In this document: piece after piece, positions 47,000-56,148 of the stretch
Layout of the letters: each line of letters begins with the position of its first letter
Position numbering within the stretch: the first letter of the stretch is position 1
Assembly: GCA_964059195.1 (NCBI GenBank)
Contig: CAXKWD010000004.1
Span: 122,236,043 to 122,300,042 of the forward strand
From: Ectobius pallidus
Lineage: Eukaryota > Arthropoda > Insecta > Blattodea > Ectobiidae
DNA: 64,000 nucleotides
Direction of reading: 5' to 3'
Program-made: the position numbers and the translations under genes
Notes under the pieces: model-generated
Seen by the model: the letters and a program-made list of their open reading frames with translations, nothing else
Told to the model about the DNA's origin: nothing
The model's database searches: none

Positions 47000-48131
47000 A
47001 GAATAAAGGAAAAAATAATGTCTGTGGAACACTTAAGTCTTGTCTTAAATATTCAGACGCCAAGATATAAGCTACATGGATTTTATTTATTTACTGGTAC
47101 CCATAACCTATTTTCTATTTCATAAATCAGTAATATTTGCTTTAGGACTCAGAAGAAGAACTGAAAAACTGAACTCAGGTACTATTAATTATATTAAGAA
47201 AATCACTCATCAGCAATCCCAATTACATTTAAAATAATAAAAGACAAGAAGTTATGAATAGTATAAAAGCATGAATTATGATTCTCTGTGCATCATTTCC
47301 ATTATCATCCTTACAGTAATTTTCCAGGCTGATTTTTGCATATTCTTTAGTAATACTGACACTGATACTATATATTTTTGAGGGTGATATATGTTTTGCT
47401 ATTGAAAGTGTGCTTATATTGGCTTAAGGTGCTCCATCAAAGTGGAGCTCTGGAGCTTTGTGGGGTACACCAGAATTTGCTAGATTTTCATGGGTGGTTC
47501 ATATGGTTACTATAGTATCAGAAGTAGGTATAGGCTGGTATTAGTTGCAGGGTGTTTTGGCAATGTAAATTGCTGCACTAAGTTATGTACAATAAAATAT
47601 TTTCTGCCTGACACTGGTGAAATGCATGTAAGGGGAAGGGCATTCAGAGGTGGGAGTTTAATTCAGAAAGACAAGCCCTCCCACCAGTCATGACAGCCAT
47701 AGCCATATAGGCCTACCTTAGTTAGAGCGATGTGACTCCCTTGAAGACTGGCAAACCAATGAAAACATCACCCCTTCAAATGACAATATTTTGATAGTGG
47801 ATGTGTTCAGACCACTAAGCACTTCTCTGAGCAGTTTTATGTAAAAAATATTTTGCTGTATGTTCTGTATGTAATGCAATCAATGTGTTTGAATTGCTTC
47901 TAATTGTATTCGTTTTGATATAGCAGGTAAATTATCCGTTTATGGTTGGGGTATGCAATGGATATTAATTTATGGATTAATTGGAGCTGCGTGATTTCTC
48001 CTCTTTCTCATTTCCTCTCCATTTCTATAAGTCAAAATTGAATCACAAGTAAAATTCTAAATGTCCGTGTCTTCTTGTACTCTGTATTATTTTGTTCTAA
48101 TGTCTGCATTTTGTATGAGTGTGTATTGTAT
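47000..48131. other. No gene recognised; possible LINE 3' UTR at the end
   Basis: No ORF with a domain was seen. The last 150 bp before the Gypsy element and the 120 bp after it (59035-59156) look like the two halves of one LINE 3' UTR ending in a (TTA)n tail, split by the Gypsy insertion. Confidence 0.4.
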
Positions 48132-48135
48132 GTAT

Positions 48136-51020
48136 TGTGAGGGACTTCACCGGTTGATTGCAAATTTCCTACACCCAGCTTACTTTCTCTTTCTTTTTAA
48201 CAATTTACAAGGTTTAATAATATTGATGAAAAATTTATATTAAGGGCGCCATCATCAATACTCTTCTCTCTTCTTTTTGTTTTGTATCAACCAAAATATA
48301 TTACGAGCCCAATCACAAATTAAATTATAGATACACAGGCTATGTACCTACAGGCCTCTCGGCTAGCTTTTTTTTTTTTATTTAACAGTGGAGATGGGAA
48401 TGGGTTCGGCTCTGTTCTTTTATTATTATACTACTCCACTCTATTCTTTTTTTTATGACCATTACCAAACTCTGTAACTTAGCCCAAAAATCAGTGGCTC
48501 TCAAAACATTACAAGGATAGGGGCCAAAATATATGTACTTCACGAAAATTTACTTTGCATAACAATAACCATAATTTATTTAATATATATATTTTTTTTC
48601 TTTTTCAACAATAACAATCTGATTTACAATACATTACATTTACTCTTGTTTTCTTCTTTTTTTTTCTTTTTTACCAATAACAGTCTGATTTACAATAAAT
48701 TACATTTACTCTGGGGTTTTCCCCTTTTTAACAACTACTCGTCCTTAAAATCTTCAGATCACCCGATCTGAACAACCTTAACCATTCAACACTTTTGTTG
48801 GGAGAATTTAGTATTCAATTCTTAACTATCAGGTTAGTAGCTCAGTTTAACTGTATTAATGTGTTCCTTGTTATATAAGACAAATTCTTAATTAATTACT
48901 TTAATCTCTTTCCTTTCTTTATTTCCAGGTATCTACTAGAACGTCTCAGATTACCCTTATACTTTACTACTAACTTGCGTAATCTTTTCCATTTGCAATC
49001 CCGTATGAATAAAGATTTTTAATTCGCAATTCAGTCACTAACTTGACCTATCATACCCAATGATTCCACCTATTTCTCCTATACCAGTCCACTAGTCATT
49101 GTAGTCTATGAAGAATTGTACTCAAAGATAAATAGGAAAGACAATGTTATGAAGAAAGAAACGGAAGTTTAGGCCTATACCCACAGAGTGACTGGGGTAA
49201 TAGACCACCGATACAGGGGCGGCGTCTAGATCTTGAGTTACAAACAATCTGACTCCTTCCCTGCAACCGGGAAAATATTAATGGGCCGCAAACAAAAATA
49301 TAATTTTGAACAATCGATGTCAGAGGTCCCTGATACTCTTTCCTAGAGGCACGTGGGGCCGTTGTTCGCCTCCAACACCGATGACTTTCACAATTCTCCT
49401 AAATCTCTTTATATTCTACTAGCATAGGCTTCGCCTACTACTGTATTTATACTTGTTTTATTTGGGACACTTCCGGCGTTCCCTCACCTCACCCTTCTTT
49501 TTTTTTTCTCTCCTGGGGTAATCTCTAGTACCTGCTAATGACCTACTTGTCATCAACTCACTACACAAAATTACCAATTCTCCTCTTTCTAATCTAACCA
49601 ATTATTATTTATTATCTTTTCACCCCTTTCTATTCAAGCAGTTTATACCATTGTTCTAATTTACCTACTTATTGTTATTCTGGTTTCCAGACTTTTCAAG
49701 TTACTACCCTACACCATGGGCACCTAATTTTCTTGTTTCTAAATTCCCTAGAATTCTAGCTGAAACTAACTCACGCCCCAGGTCAGTAACTCTCTTTATA
49801 ACCCTTGAGTGAACTTCTACTTCTATCCTAACCAGTAAACTTTCCAATGGCATACGCCTAATGTACTGCTATTCATAGGCCTCCTTTTGCCTCTCAGTAT
49901 TCACTTTCTTATCCCCCTCTACCATATTCCATACCATTCCCGCTCTATACAATTCCCACTCTTCGATAAATCTCTTTCAAAAAAACAACTCAACATTATA
50001 GGCCAGCATGAAATCCACTTATAGATAATCACCTGTCACCTAACGAAAACCAAGTGGGAGAGGCCCTCGTAAGCAATACTAAGTAAGCCCCTATTACTCT
50101 TCTTCCTTACTCCCCTCGCGTCCTGTCTTATAAAAAACAAGGTTTGTATGAGCATCAACAACTGCCCCTAGCTATGTATTCATTCGTGGGACAATTACCC
50201 ATAGCAACCTAAAGTATAGAGATCTATCTTTACTATTCACGGTTTTACTCTTGACTGCTCTTTTTTGGAATTAACTTAGACCAGAAATGGAAACTGATTG
50301 GATCACTGTACTTTACTACCTCACCCTAGACTAATTACATCTATCTTCTAACCTTACTCTTTCATTACGGCGTCTAGTCGCCACACATTACTTAGAAACT
50401 GGCTTAATAATAATGCCTCAAAATCTTTTCCACTTCCCAAAACAAAAAAAATGTTTAGATGATTATACTCAACGGGTGATGACCAATTTATCCTCTGATC
50501 CCGAGTCGTTTCCATCCACTTTCTGATGTCCACATCTTCCTTTATTCCAGGCTATGCAACCGTGACTCACTCTTCTTTCCCCAGCTGGTGTTCGCTGTAG
50601 CGGTCTCTCGTACCGGCTGACGTGATGTGTTCTTCCAATTAACGACTATCTCCATATAGTCGCGTCAGTGAAATTCCCCTTCAGAATTTCTTTAGATGAG
50701 AGTCTGACAAACCATCATGTCAGGGCGCCTCTACCGCTGTCACACATTCCAATCTCGTCTCCTCGCCTCCGTTTCTTCAACCTTTCTCTCTCGCAGTCAG
50801 AGACGTACCCCTCAACCGTTTTTCAGGTTCAACTGCTCTCCCGTCGACTCGCCGTCCACGCATGCGCACTCCTCCTTTTTCTGCAATTCAAATAAATTCA
50901 GGGCAGTATCGATACTCATGAAAATGTTCAATATCGATTAGTTGCGGTCCCCCAACCCTTCCTTTGTTTTGGAATGGGTTTCTACCGTCTCATTAGCACG
51001 CAGCTATTTGCTTCGTTACA
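48136..51020 (-). repeat. 3' LTR of the Gypsy element
   Basis: On the minus strand it begins TGTAACGAAGC and ends CCTCACA. At 2.9 kb it is much longer than the few hundred bp common in Gypsy elements. A roughly 70-80 bp internal unit (around 48590-48715, with CTGATTTACAATA in both copies) is duplicated in tandem. ORFs of 75 and 74 codons at 50668-50941 (+) recur in both LTRs and are not treated as genes. Confidence 0.95.
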
Positions 51021-51030
51021 TTCTTCCCAC
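51021..51030 (-). other. Polypurine tract of the Gypsy element
   Basis: On the minus strand GTGGGAAGAA lies directly upstream of the 3' LTR, the position where plus-strand DNA synthesis is primed. Confidence 0.7.
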
Positions 51031-51117
51031 ACTCACCATAAAAAAAAGGGTAACACTGTTCACCTCTTTTTTTTTGTTTTTTTTTTGTTTGTCTAGTTTA
51101 CCAGCCTTAAAGAACGT

Positions 51118-53388
51118 TTATCCAGGTACAAAGGGTTTCAAGTCTTTAACGTGCCACTTCCCCAACTGTTTACCAAAACGGTTCGTCAGTTCATAACTAT
51201 TCTCGCTAAGCTTTTTCTTTATAATATAGGGGCCGACGAACTTTGCACTTAAGCCTGCTGCATAAGCTTGTGAGGCATCACTTAATTTAAAGTTTCTTCT
51301 TAACACAAGATCTCCTGGACAAAATTTCACCTCTCTCCTCCGAAGATTATAATTATGACTTGAACTCTTATAAGCAGTTTCTAAGTTATGTCTGACCATT
51401 AGATGGACCGTTTTTAATTTATCAAATCTTTCTATCCAAAGCTTTGGAATTTCTTTCTGTATTGGTTGATTTTCTACCCTCTCAATTCTGCTGATAATTT
51501 CAGGCTCTTTCCCATAATTTAGCATATAAGGAGTGCATCCAGTGGAACTATGTTTAGCCGTATTTATAGCAAAATTAAATTCTCTCAAATACACGTCCCA
51601 AACCGTTTGATCCTTTTCAATGTAACTAGAAATCATGGTTTTCAATACTCTATTAACTCTTTCTACCGGATTTCCTTGCGGCGAATATACAGGTAAATAA
51701 CAAGGAGTTATATTAAAAGCTTTAGCTATCCCACGCATTAATTTACTAGTATATTGCGGTCCATTATCCATCAACAAATACCCCGGAATTCCCCATTTAA
51801 GGATAATCAATTCATAAAATGCTTCCGTAACTGCTCTACTGGTTGCTTTCCTTAACGCTTTACATTCTATATATTTTGTAAAGGTGTCCTGAAATACTAC
51901 AATATACCTGTTTCCTCTCCTGGAACGGGGGTAAGGTCCCAACAAATCAGTAGCTACAGTCATCCAAGGTTTCTCTTTCTGGTAAAAATGCATCGGTCCT
52001 GCTTGAGCCGTTTGTAACACTTTCTGTCTTTGACATATTTCACAAGCAGTAACATACTTAGCAACATCTCTAAACATTCCCGGCCAATAATACTTGTTTG
52101 CTATTCTAAAGAAAGTTTTAGCTATCCCCATATGCCCTGCAGTAGGTGCATCATGACATTCCTGCAATACTTTAATCCTATAATCTTGCGGTATAACCAA
52201 TTTCCACCTATTCACTGTTCCCTCTAAAGTTTGTTCTAACTGATCTAGTCTTAAATGGTACAACTTCCCATCTACGACCTTCCAATCTGGCCAAAATTTA
52301 GGTTTACTCTGTACTTGTGTTTTCCGCTTAATATACCAAGCATCTTGTATATTTTCCCATTCCACTACTTCAGAGTTATTAGTCAACAAGAGGCAAAATT
52401 CTTCCTCTACCGTTTTCTCTTGAACTTTCCCTTCGTGTATTCTAGATAAAGCATCCGGAACTTTTTGTAATCTACCAGGCCTATGTATTACTTCAAAATC
52501 ATACTCTTGGAGCAATAAACTCCACCTAGCTAATCGTCCGGTCGGATTCTGTAATGTATTTAACCATTTCAGAGCAAAGTGATCAGTATATACTTTAAAA
52601 TGATAACCTTCCAAATAAGGACGGAACTTTTGAACTGCCCACAATACAGCTAACAATTCCTTCTCGACTATTGCCCACTTTTGTTCACCTACTGTTAAAG
52701 TTCTACTAGCATAAGCTATCACTTTTTCCTCTCCTTCCTCTCCTGTCTGAATTAAAGCTGCTCCTAGTCCTGAAAAACTAGCGTCGGTCTGTAGCACTAG
52801 GGGTTTAGTATAATCTGGACAAGTTAATATAGGACTACTAGATAATTTCGATTTTAATTCCTCAAAAGATTCCTGACAATCCTTAGTCCAACGCCATTTC
52901 TGATTCTTTTTCAGAAGCGCAGTGAGGGGCTTTACAACTTCAGAAAAAAATGGAATGAATCGTCGGTACCAAGAAGCCAATCCTAAAAATGCTCGTACTT
53001 CCTTGACTTTTGTAGGGGCTGGATACTCAAGGATACACGAGATTTTATCTGGATCTACAGCAATTCCTAACGGAGTAATGATATGACCCAAATATTTTAA
53101 TTCACTTCTGCAAAACTTTGATTTTTCCCTATTAATTTTCAGGTTAGCTTTTCTTAATTTCTCTAAGACTTTTTCTAACAAGGACAAATGTTCTTCAAAT
53201 GTCTCGCTAATAAGTACTATATCATCCAAATAACAAAAGCATTTCTCTCCTATCTCTTCTCTTAATATAGTATCAACTAATCTTTGAAACGAGGCTGGTG
53301 CGTTATGGATTCCAAACGGCATAACTCGAAACTGATACAATCCTCTACCAGGTACGGTAAATGCTGTTTTTTTCTTTACTTGCTTCAT
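51118..53388 (-). CDS. Gypsy Pol, distal part (RT catalytic, RNase H, integrase)
   Basis: This 756-codon frame continues the polyprotein of 53345-55660 after a one-base shift. Residues 9-60 hold RT with FTVPGRGLYQFRVMPFG and the catalytic YLDD at 53-56. RNase H covers about 195-320, with TDASFSGLGAALIQ (D202) and YTDHFALKWL. The integrase zinc finger lies at about 411-453 (H, H, CEIC). The integrase core has D481 (ATDLLGPYP), D541 (LMDNGPQYTS) and E576 (PVERVNR). The C-terminus has a GPY motif (KFVGPYIIKKKL) and no chromodomain. The annotated methionine is only the first in the open frame; the real protein would start in Gag. The product would copy and insert the element. Confidence 0.9.
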   Translation of the reverse strand: MKQVKKKTAFTVPGRGLYQFRVMPFGIHNAPASFQRLVDTILREEIGEKCFCYLDDIVLISETFEEHLSLLEKVLEKLRKANLKINREKSKFCRSELKYLGHIITPLGIAVDPDKISCILEYPAPTKVKEVRAFLGLASWYRRFIPFFSEVVKPLTALLKKNQKWRWTKDCQESFEELKSKLSSSPILTCPDYTKPLVLQTDASFSGLGAALIQTGEEGEEKVIAYASRTLTVGEQKWAIVEKELLAVLWAVQKFRPYLEGYHFKVYTDHFALKWLNTLQNPTGRLARWSLLLQEYDFEVIHRPGRLQKVPDALSRIHEGKVQEKTVEEEFCLLLTNNSEVVEWENIQDAWYIKRKTQVQSKPKFWPDWKVVDGKLYHLRLDQLEQTLEGTVNRWKLVIPQDYRIKVLQECHDAPTAGHMGIAKTFFRIANKYYWPGMFRDVAKYVTACEICQRQKVLQTAQAGPMHFYQKEKPWMTVATDLLGPYPRSRRGNRYIVVFQDTFTKYIECKALRKATSRAVTEAFYELIILKWGIPGYLLMDNGPQYTSKLMRGIAKAFNITPCYLPVYSPQGNPVERVNRVLKTMISSYIEKDQTVWDVYLREFNFAINTAKHSSTGCTPYMLNYGKEPEIISRIERVENQPIQKEIPKLWIERFDKLKTVHLMVRHNLETAYKSSSHNYNLRRREVKFCPGDLVLRRNFKLSDASQAYAAGLSAKFVGPYIIKKKLSENSYELTNRFGKQLGKWHVKDLKPFVPG

Positions 53389-55660
53389 CTAATGGAACTT
53401 GCCAATACCCATTTTTCAAATCTATTGTACTGATATACCTAGCATGTCGTAATTTACTCAGAACATGTTCAATGTATGGCAAAGGATAACTATCTCTTTT
53501 AGTACAATTATTTACTTTTCTGAAATCTACACAAAACCTCCATGTTCTATCTGGTTTCTTTACCATAACTACCGGAGAAGACCAAGGTGAATTTGAAGGT
53601 TCTATAACTTTTTCCAATAACATTTTATCTATTTCCGCGTGTATAACTTTTTCCAAAATGGGTGATACTGGATAATATCTTTGTTTTATAGGTTTCGCAT
53701 CGCCTGTATCAATAACATGAGAAATCAGATCGGTAAGTCCAGTACACTGATCAAATTTCTGTAACTGATTTTCCAAAAACATATCCAATCTGTCCCTTTC
53801 CTGAGGTGTAGGTAAAGTAAGAATATTATGTAGTTGATCTTCTTCTTTCAAATCTATAGCCTTAACAAATTGAAAAATTTTTGTCGGTTCATCTTTGAAA
53901 TACCAAGTCCCATCTTGCAAATCTACTACTAACCCAATTTGTTTCAAAACATCCATGCCCAGAATCATATCTACTGCTAAATTTGGCATAATTTTACATT
54001 TTATCTGAAAGATCCTGTCCTGCAATTTCATCTCAAAAGTTCTTTCCCCTGTTATAGAACTATAAGTTTTATCTGCTAGTTGCACTACCCTAACTTCAGA
54101 TTCTTCCACTGATAAATCTAACATTTTACACAAAAAATCACCTTTCTCTCCCACATAAGTTTTATCTGAACCTGAATCTATTAAAGCAATAAATGTAATA
54201 TCCTCCAACAAAATTTCAACAAAACATCTGTCTCCATTAACTAAATCTGTGGGGTTTATATTTAGCATCACACAAGCCTGATTTTTAGTTAATTGTCGTA
54301 AAGAATTTGTAGGCCTAACTTTTCTTTCTTGGGGCATCCTACAATCAATAGACCTATGTCCAAGCTTATTACAATTATAACATTTAATCGTAGTGCGTGG
54401 AGTAACTCTACGAGGTGCCTTACACTCGAACTGCCTATGTCCTATTTTATCACAGTTCCAACATCGCTGGTTATTTGAAAAACGCAAAGTGGTGTTTTTA
54501 CCATTTTCCCCCAACTCATCCTGTCTCTCTTTATTTTCTATTGCTTTAACTATTCTAGAATCATTTACATGACTTGAATTTCGTTCTTTGTCCCACGTCT
54601 TTGCCGAAAAACTAACATTGGGTTTCTTTTGTAACTCGGACGATGGAAGTTCCTGTTTTCCCTGAATTCCTAACGCTGTATGAACTGAAGGTATAACAAC
54701 TTGTCTCTGAGGTTTATAAGCCGTTTCTTTGATTATAGCTCTAACCTGCGTTGGAGGAGGAATATATCTCTCAGAATCTAACAATACTTGTTCATACTGT
54801 CTACCTACACGTATTAAATCTGTTATAGTTTGAATCTCTGCAGGTCTAATGTACAATTTTACGTCAGGACGCAAATTTTTTATAACATTCTTCATCATTT
54901 GTTGAGGACTCATTGGAGTACTCAGCCTCCTCATTAACGTTCGAATAGCATTAACATAATCAAAAACCGATTCTTTAGGACCTTGCGTTCTCTGTCTAAT
55001 CTCATCCAAAAGCGAGTCTTCCTCATCAATAGGCAAGTAATATTCTCTAAATTCTTTCAAAAAAGCTTCCCATGTAGGCCAATCTGTTAATCTGTTCCTG
55101 TACCAAAGTAAAGCTGACTCTTGTAAAATTTCGGGTAATACTGACAATAACTCTACACCCTGTAACTTAGAACTTTGTTTTAAATCTTCCAATCTCTCCA
55201 AAAATAAATAAATGCTATCCCCAGGTTTGAATTTAATGTTCCATTTACGAACCAGATCCAAAATATTTGGTTTATGTGGCTCTAACTGAATTGTAAACGA
55301 TGGTACTACTGGTACAACTTCTTCTGAATCAGCTACCGCCATGGCCTTCCTACGCATTAACTTAACCCATGTATACACTACATCTCCATATGAATCTTGT
55401 GGAACCGTTATATTATGTTCAACTAAGTCTTCTTCCAAAACTTCCTGACTCAGAGCAAAAGCCGTAATTAACACCTGAAATGACTGAGGGTTCTTGCGGG
55501 CATAATCTAACAAGCGTTGTCTTAACTCATCCCTGGTACCTGTGGTCGGTAACTTAACTCTATCACATTCTGCCTCCAGATCCGCCTTTCTCAACTTCCT
55601 AATAGCTTGGGTTAACTCAGCTGCTCTTATTTGTGCATACGGATCAACATAAGTGGCCAT
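53345..55660 (-). CDS. Gypsy Gag-protease-RT N-terminal part, frame broken in RT
   Basis: The ATG at 55660 begins MATYVDPYAQIR, followed by a SAP-like helix-extension-helix (about residues 13-52, RKLRKADLEAECDRVKLP). A retrotransposon Gag domain lies at about 150-290 (ALLWYRNRLTDWPTWEAFL). There are two CCHC zinc knuckles, C400 to C413 and C427 to C440. The aspartic protease has D495-S-G. RT starts near 680, with SPWSSPVVMVKKPDRTWRF and motif A TIDLKNGYW (D747). Gag, protease and RT share one frame, so no Gag-Pol frameshift signal is needed. At 53367-53373 a run of seven Ts (As on the coding strand) shifts the frame, and translation stops seven codons later. This is either an inactivating mutation or a homopolymer sequencing error. 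Confidence 0.9.
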   Translation of the reverse strand: MATYVDPYAQIRAAELTQAIRKLRKADLEAECDRVKLPTTGTRDELRQRLLDYARKNPQSFQVLITAFALSQEVLEEDLVEHNITVPQDSYGDVVYTWVKLMRRKAMAVADSEEVVPVVPSFTIQLEPHKPNILDLVRKWNIKFKPGDSIYLFLERLEDLKQSSKLQGVELLSVLPEILQESALLWYRNRLTDWPTWEAFLKEFREYYLPIDEEDSLLDEIRQRTQGPKESVFDYVNAIRTLMRRLSTPMSPQQMMKNVIKNLRPDVKLYIRPAEIQTITDLIRVGRQYEQVLLDSERYIPPPTQVRAIIKETAYKPQRQVVIPSVHTALGIQGKQELPSSELQKKPNVSFSAKTWDKERNSSHVNDSRIVKAIENKERQDELGENGKNTTLRFSNNQRCWNCDKIGHRQFECKAPRRVTPRTTIKCYNCNKLGHRSIDCRMPQERKVRPTNSLRQLTKNQACVMLNINPTDLVNGDRCFVEILLEDITFIALIDSGSDKTYVGEKGDFLCKMLDLSVEESEVRVVQLADKTYSSITGERTFEMKLQDRIFQIKCKIMPNLAVDMILGMDVLKQIGLVVDLQDGTWYFKDEPTKIFQFVKAIDLKEEDQLHNILTLPTPQERDRLDMFLENQLQKFDQCTGLTDLISHVIDTGDAKPIKQRYYPVSPILEKVIHAEIDKMLLEKVIEPSNSPWSSPVVMVKKPDRTWRFCVDFRKVNNCTKRDSYPLPYIEHVLSKLRHARYISTIDLKNGYWQVPLDEASKEKNSIYRTW

Positions 55661-56063
55661 ATTTATATATTAACAATTCCACTGACTGAAAAAAGATTAG
55701 AACACAATAGTTCAGTCGTCTGTCTTAGTCATCTATAGAAGTCCTTAATTTGTCAACAGTCATTATTCTTCTCCCAAAATATGTTATTATTTTTTAAAAT
55801 AAATTTCAAGTTATACTAACCTAACTCCCAAGTTTCTTTCACGTAATAGGCTCTACAATCTCTATAACCTCTATCCCTGTTCCTGCTAACGTCAAAATAG
55901 ATAACGTTGGGCAACCACTACGGCCTCGAATTTCTCCTAAGCCACACGTATAAGATATCAAAATATGTGAAACTTTAACTGAATAAAGTTTCTTTTCTCT
56001 TAACAATTTTAACTAAATTAAGTTGCAACAAGAATCAATACTGTTTTATTTTAACACTATCTA

Positions 56064-56138
56064 GCCCTACGATATGGGATATCAAACTATCCTACTATCA
56101 AACTATCAACCTATCAAACTATCGCCCTACGCTATGGG
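56064..56138 (-). repeat. Duplicated leader motif by the primer site
   Basis: GCCCTACGATATGGG (56064-56078) and GCCCTACGCTATGGG (56124-56138) are near-identical, separated by repeats of TATCAAACTATC. The second copy overlaps the primer site. Confidence 0.7.
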
Positions 56139-56143
56139 CGCCA
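56124..56143 (-). other. Primer binding site of the Gypsy element
   Basis: On the minus strand TGGCGCCCATAGCG begins a few bases inside the 5' LTR end. The first nine bases match the tRNA-Lys type primer site used by several Gypsy elements; the rest matches less well, so the tRNA is uncertain. Confidence 0.6.
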
Positions 56144-56148
56144 AAATA

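Noticed and set aside
50668..50941. Two overlapping ORFs of 75 and 74 codons in the Gypsy LTR, repeated at 58678-58951
   Set aside because: They are antisense to the element and identical only because the LTRs are young. No domain is seen.
51021..51117. Envelope gene of the Gypsy element
   Set aside because: Only about 100 bp separate the end of pol from the 3' LTR, so there is no room for one.
53360..53380. Programmed -1 frameshift signal (A AAA AAC) in Gypsy Pol
   Set aside because: The heptamer is in the right register, but the downstream pol frame needs a +1 shift, and the site is inside the RT domain rather than at a Gag-Pol border. An extra base is the simpler reading.
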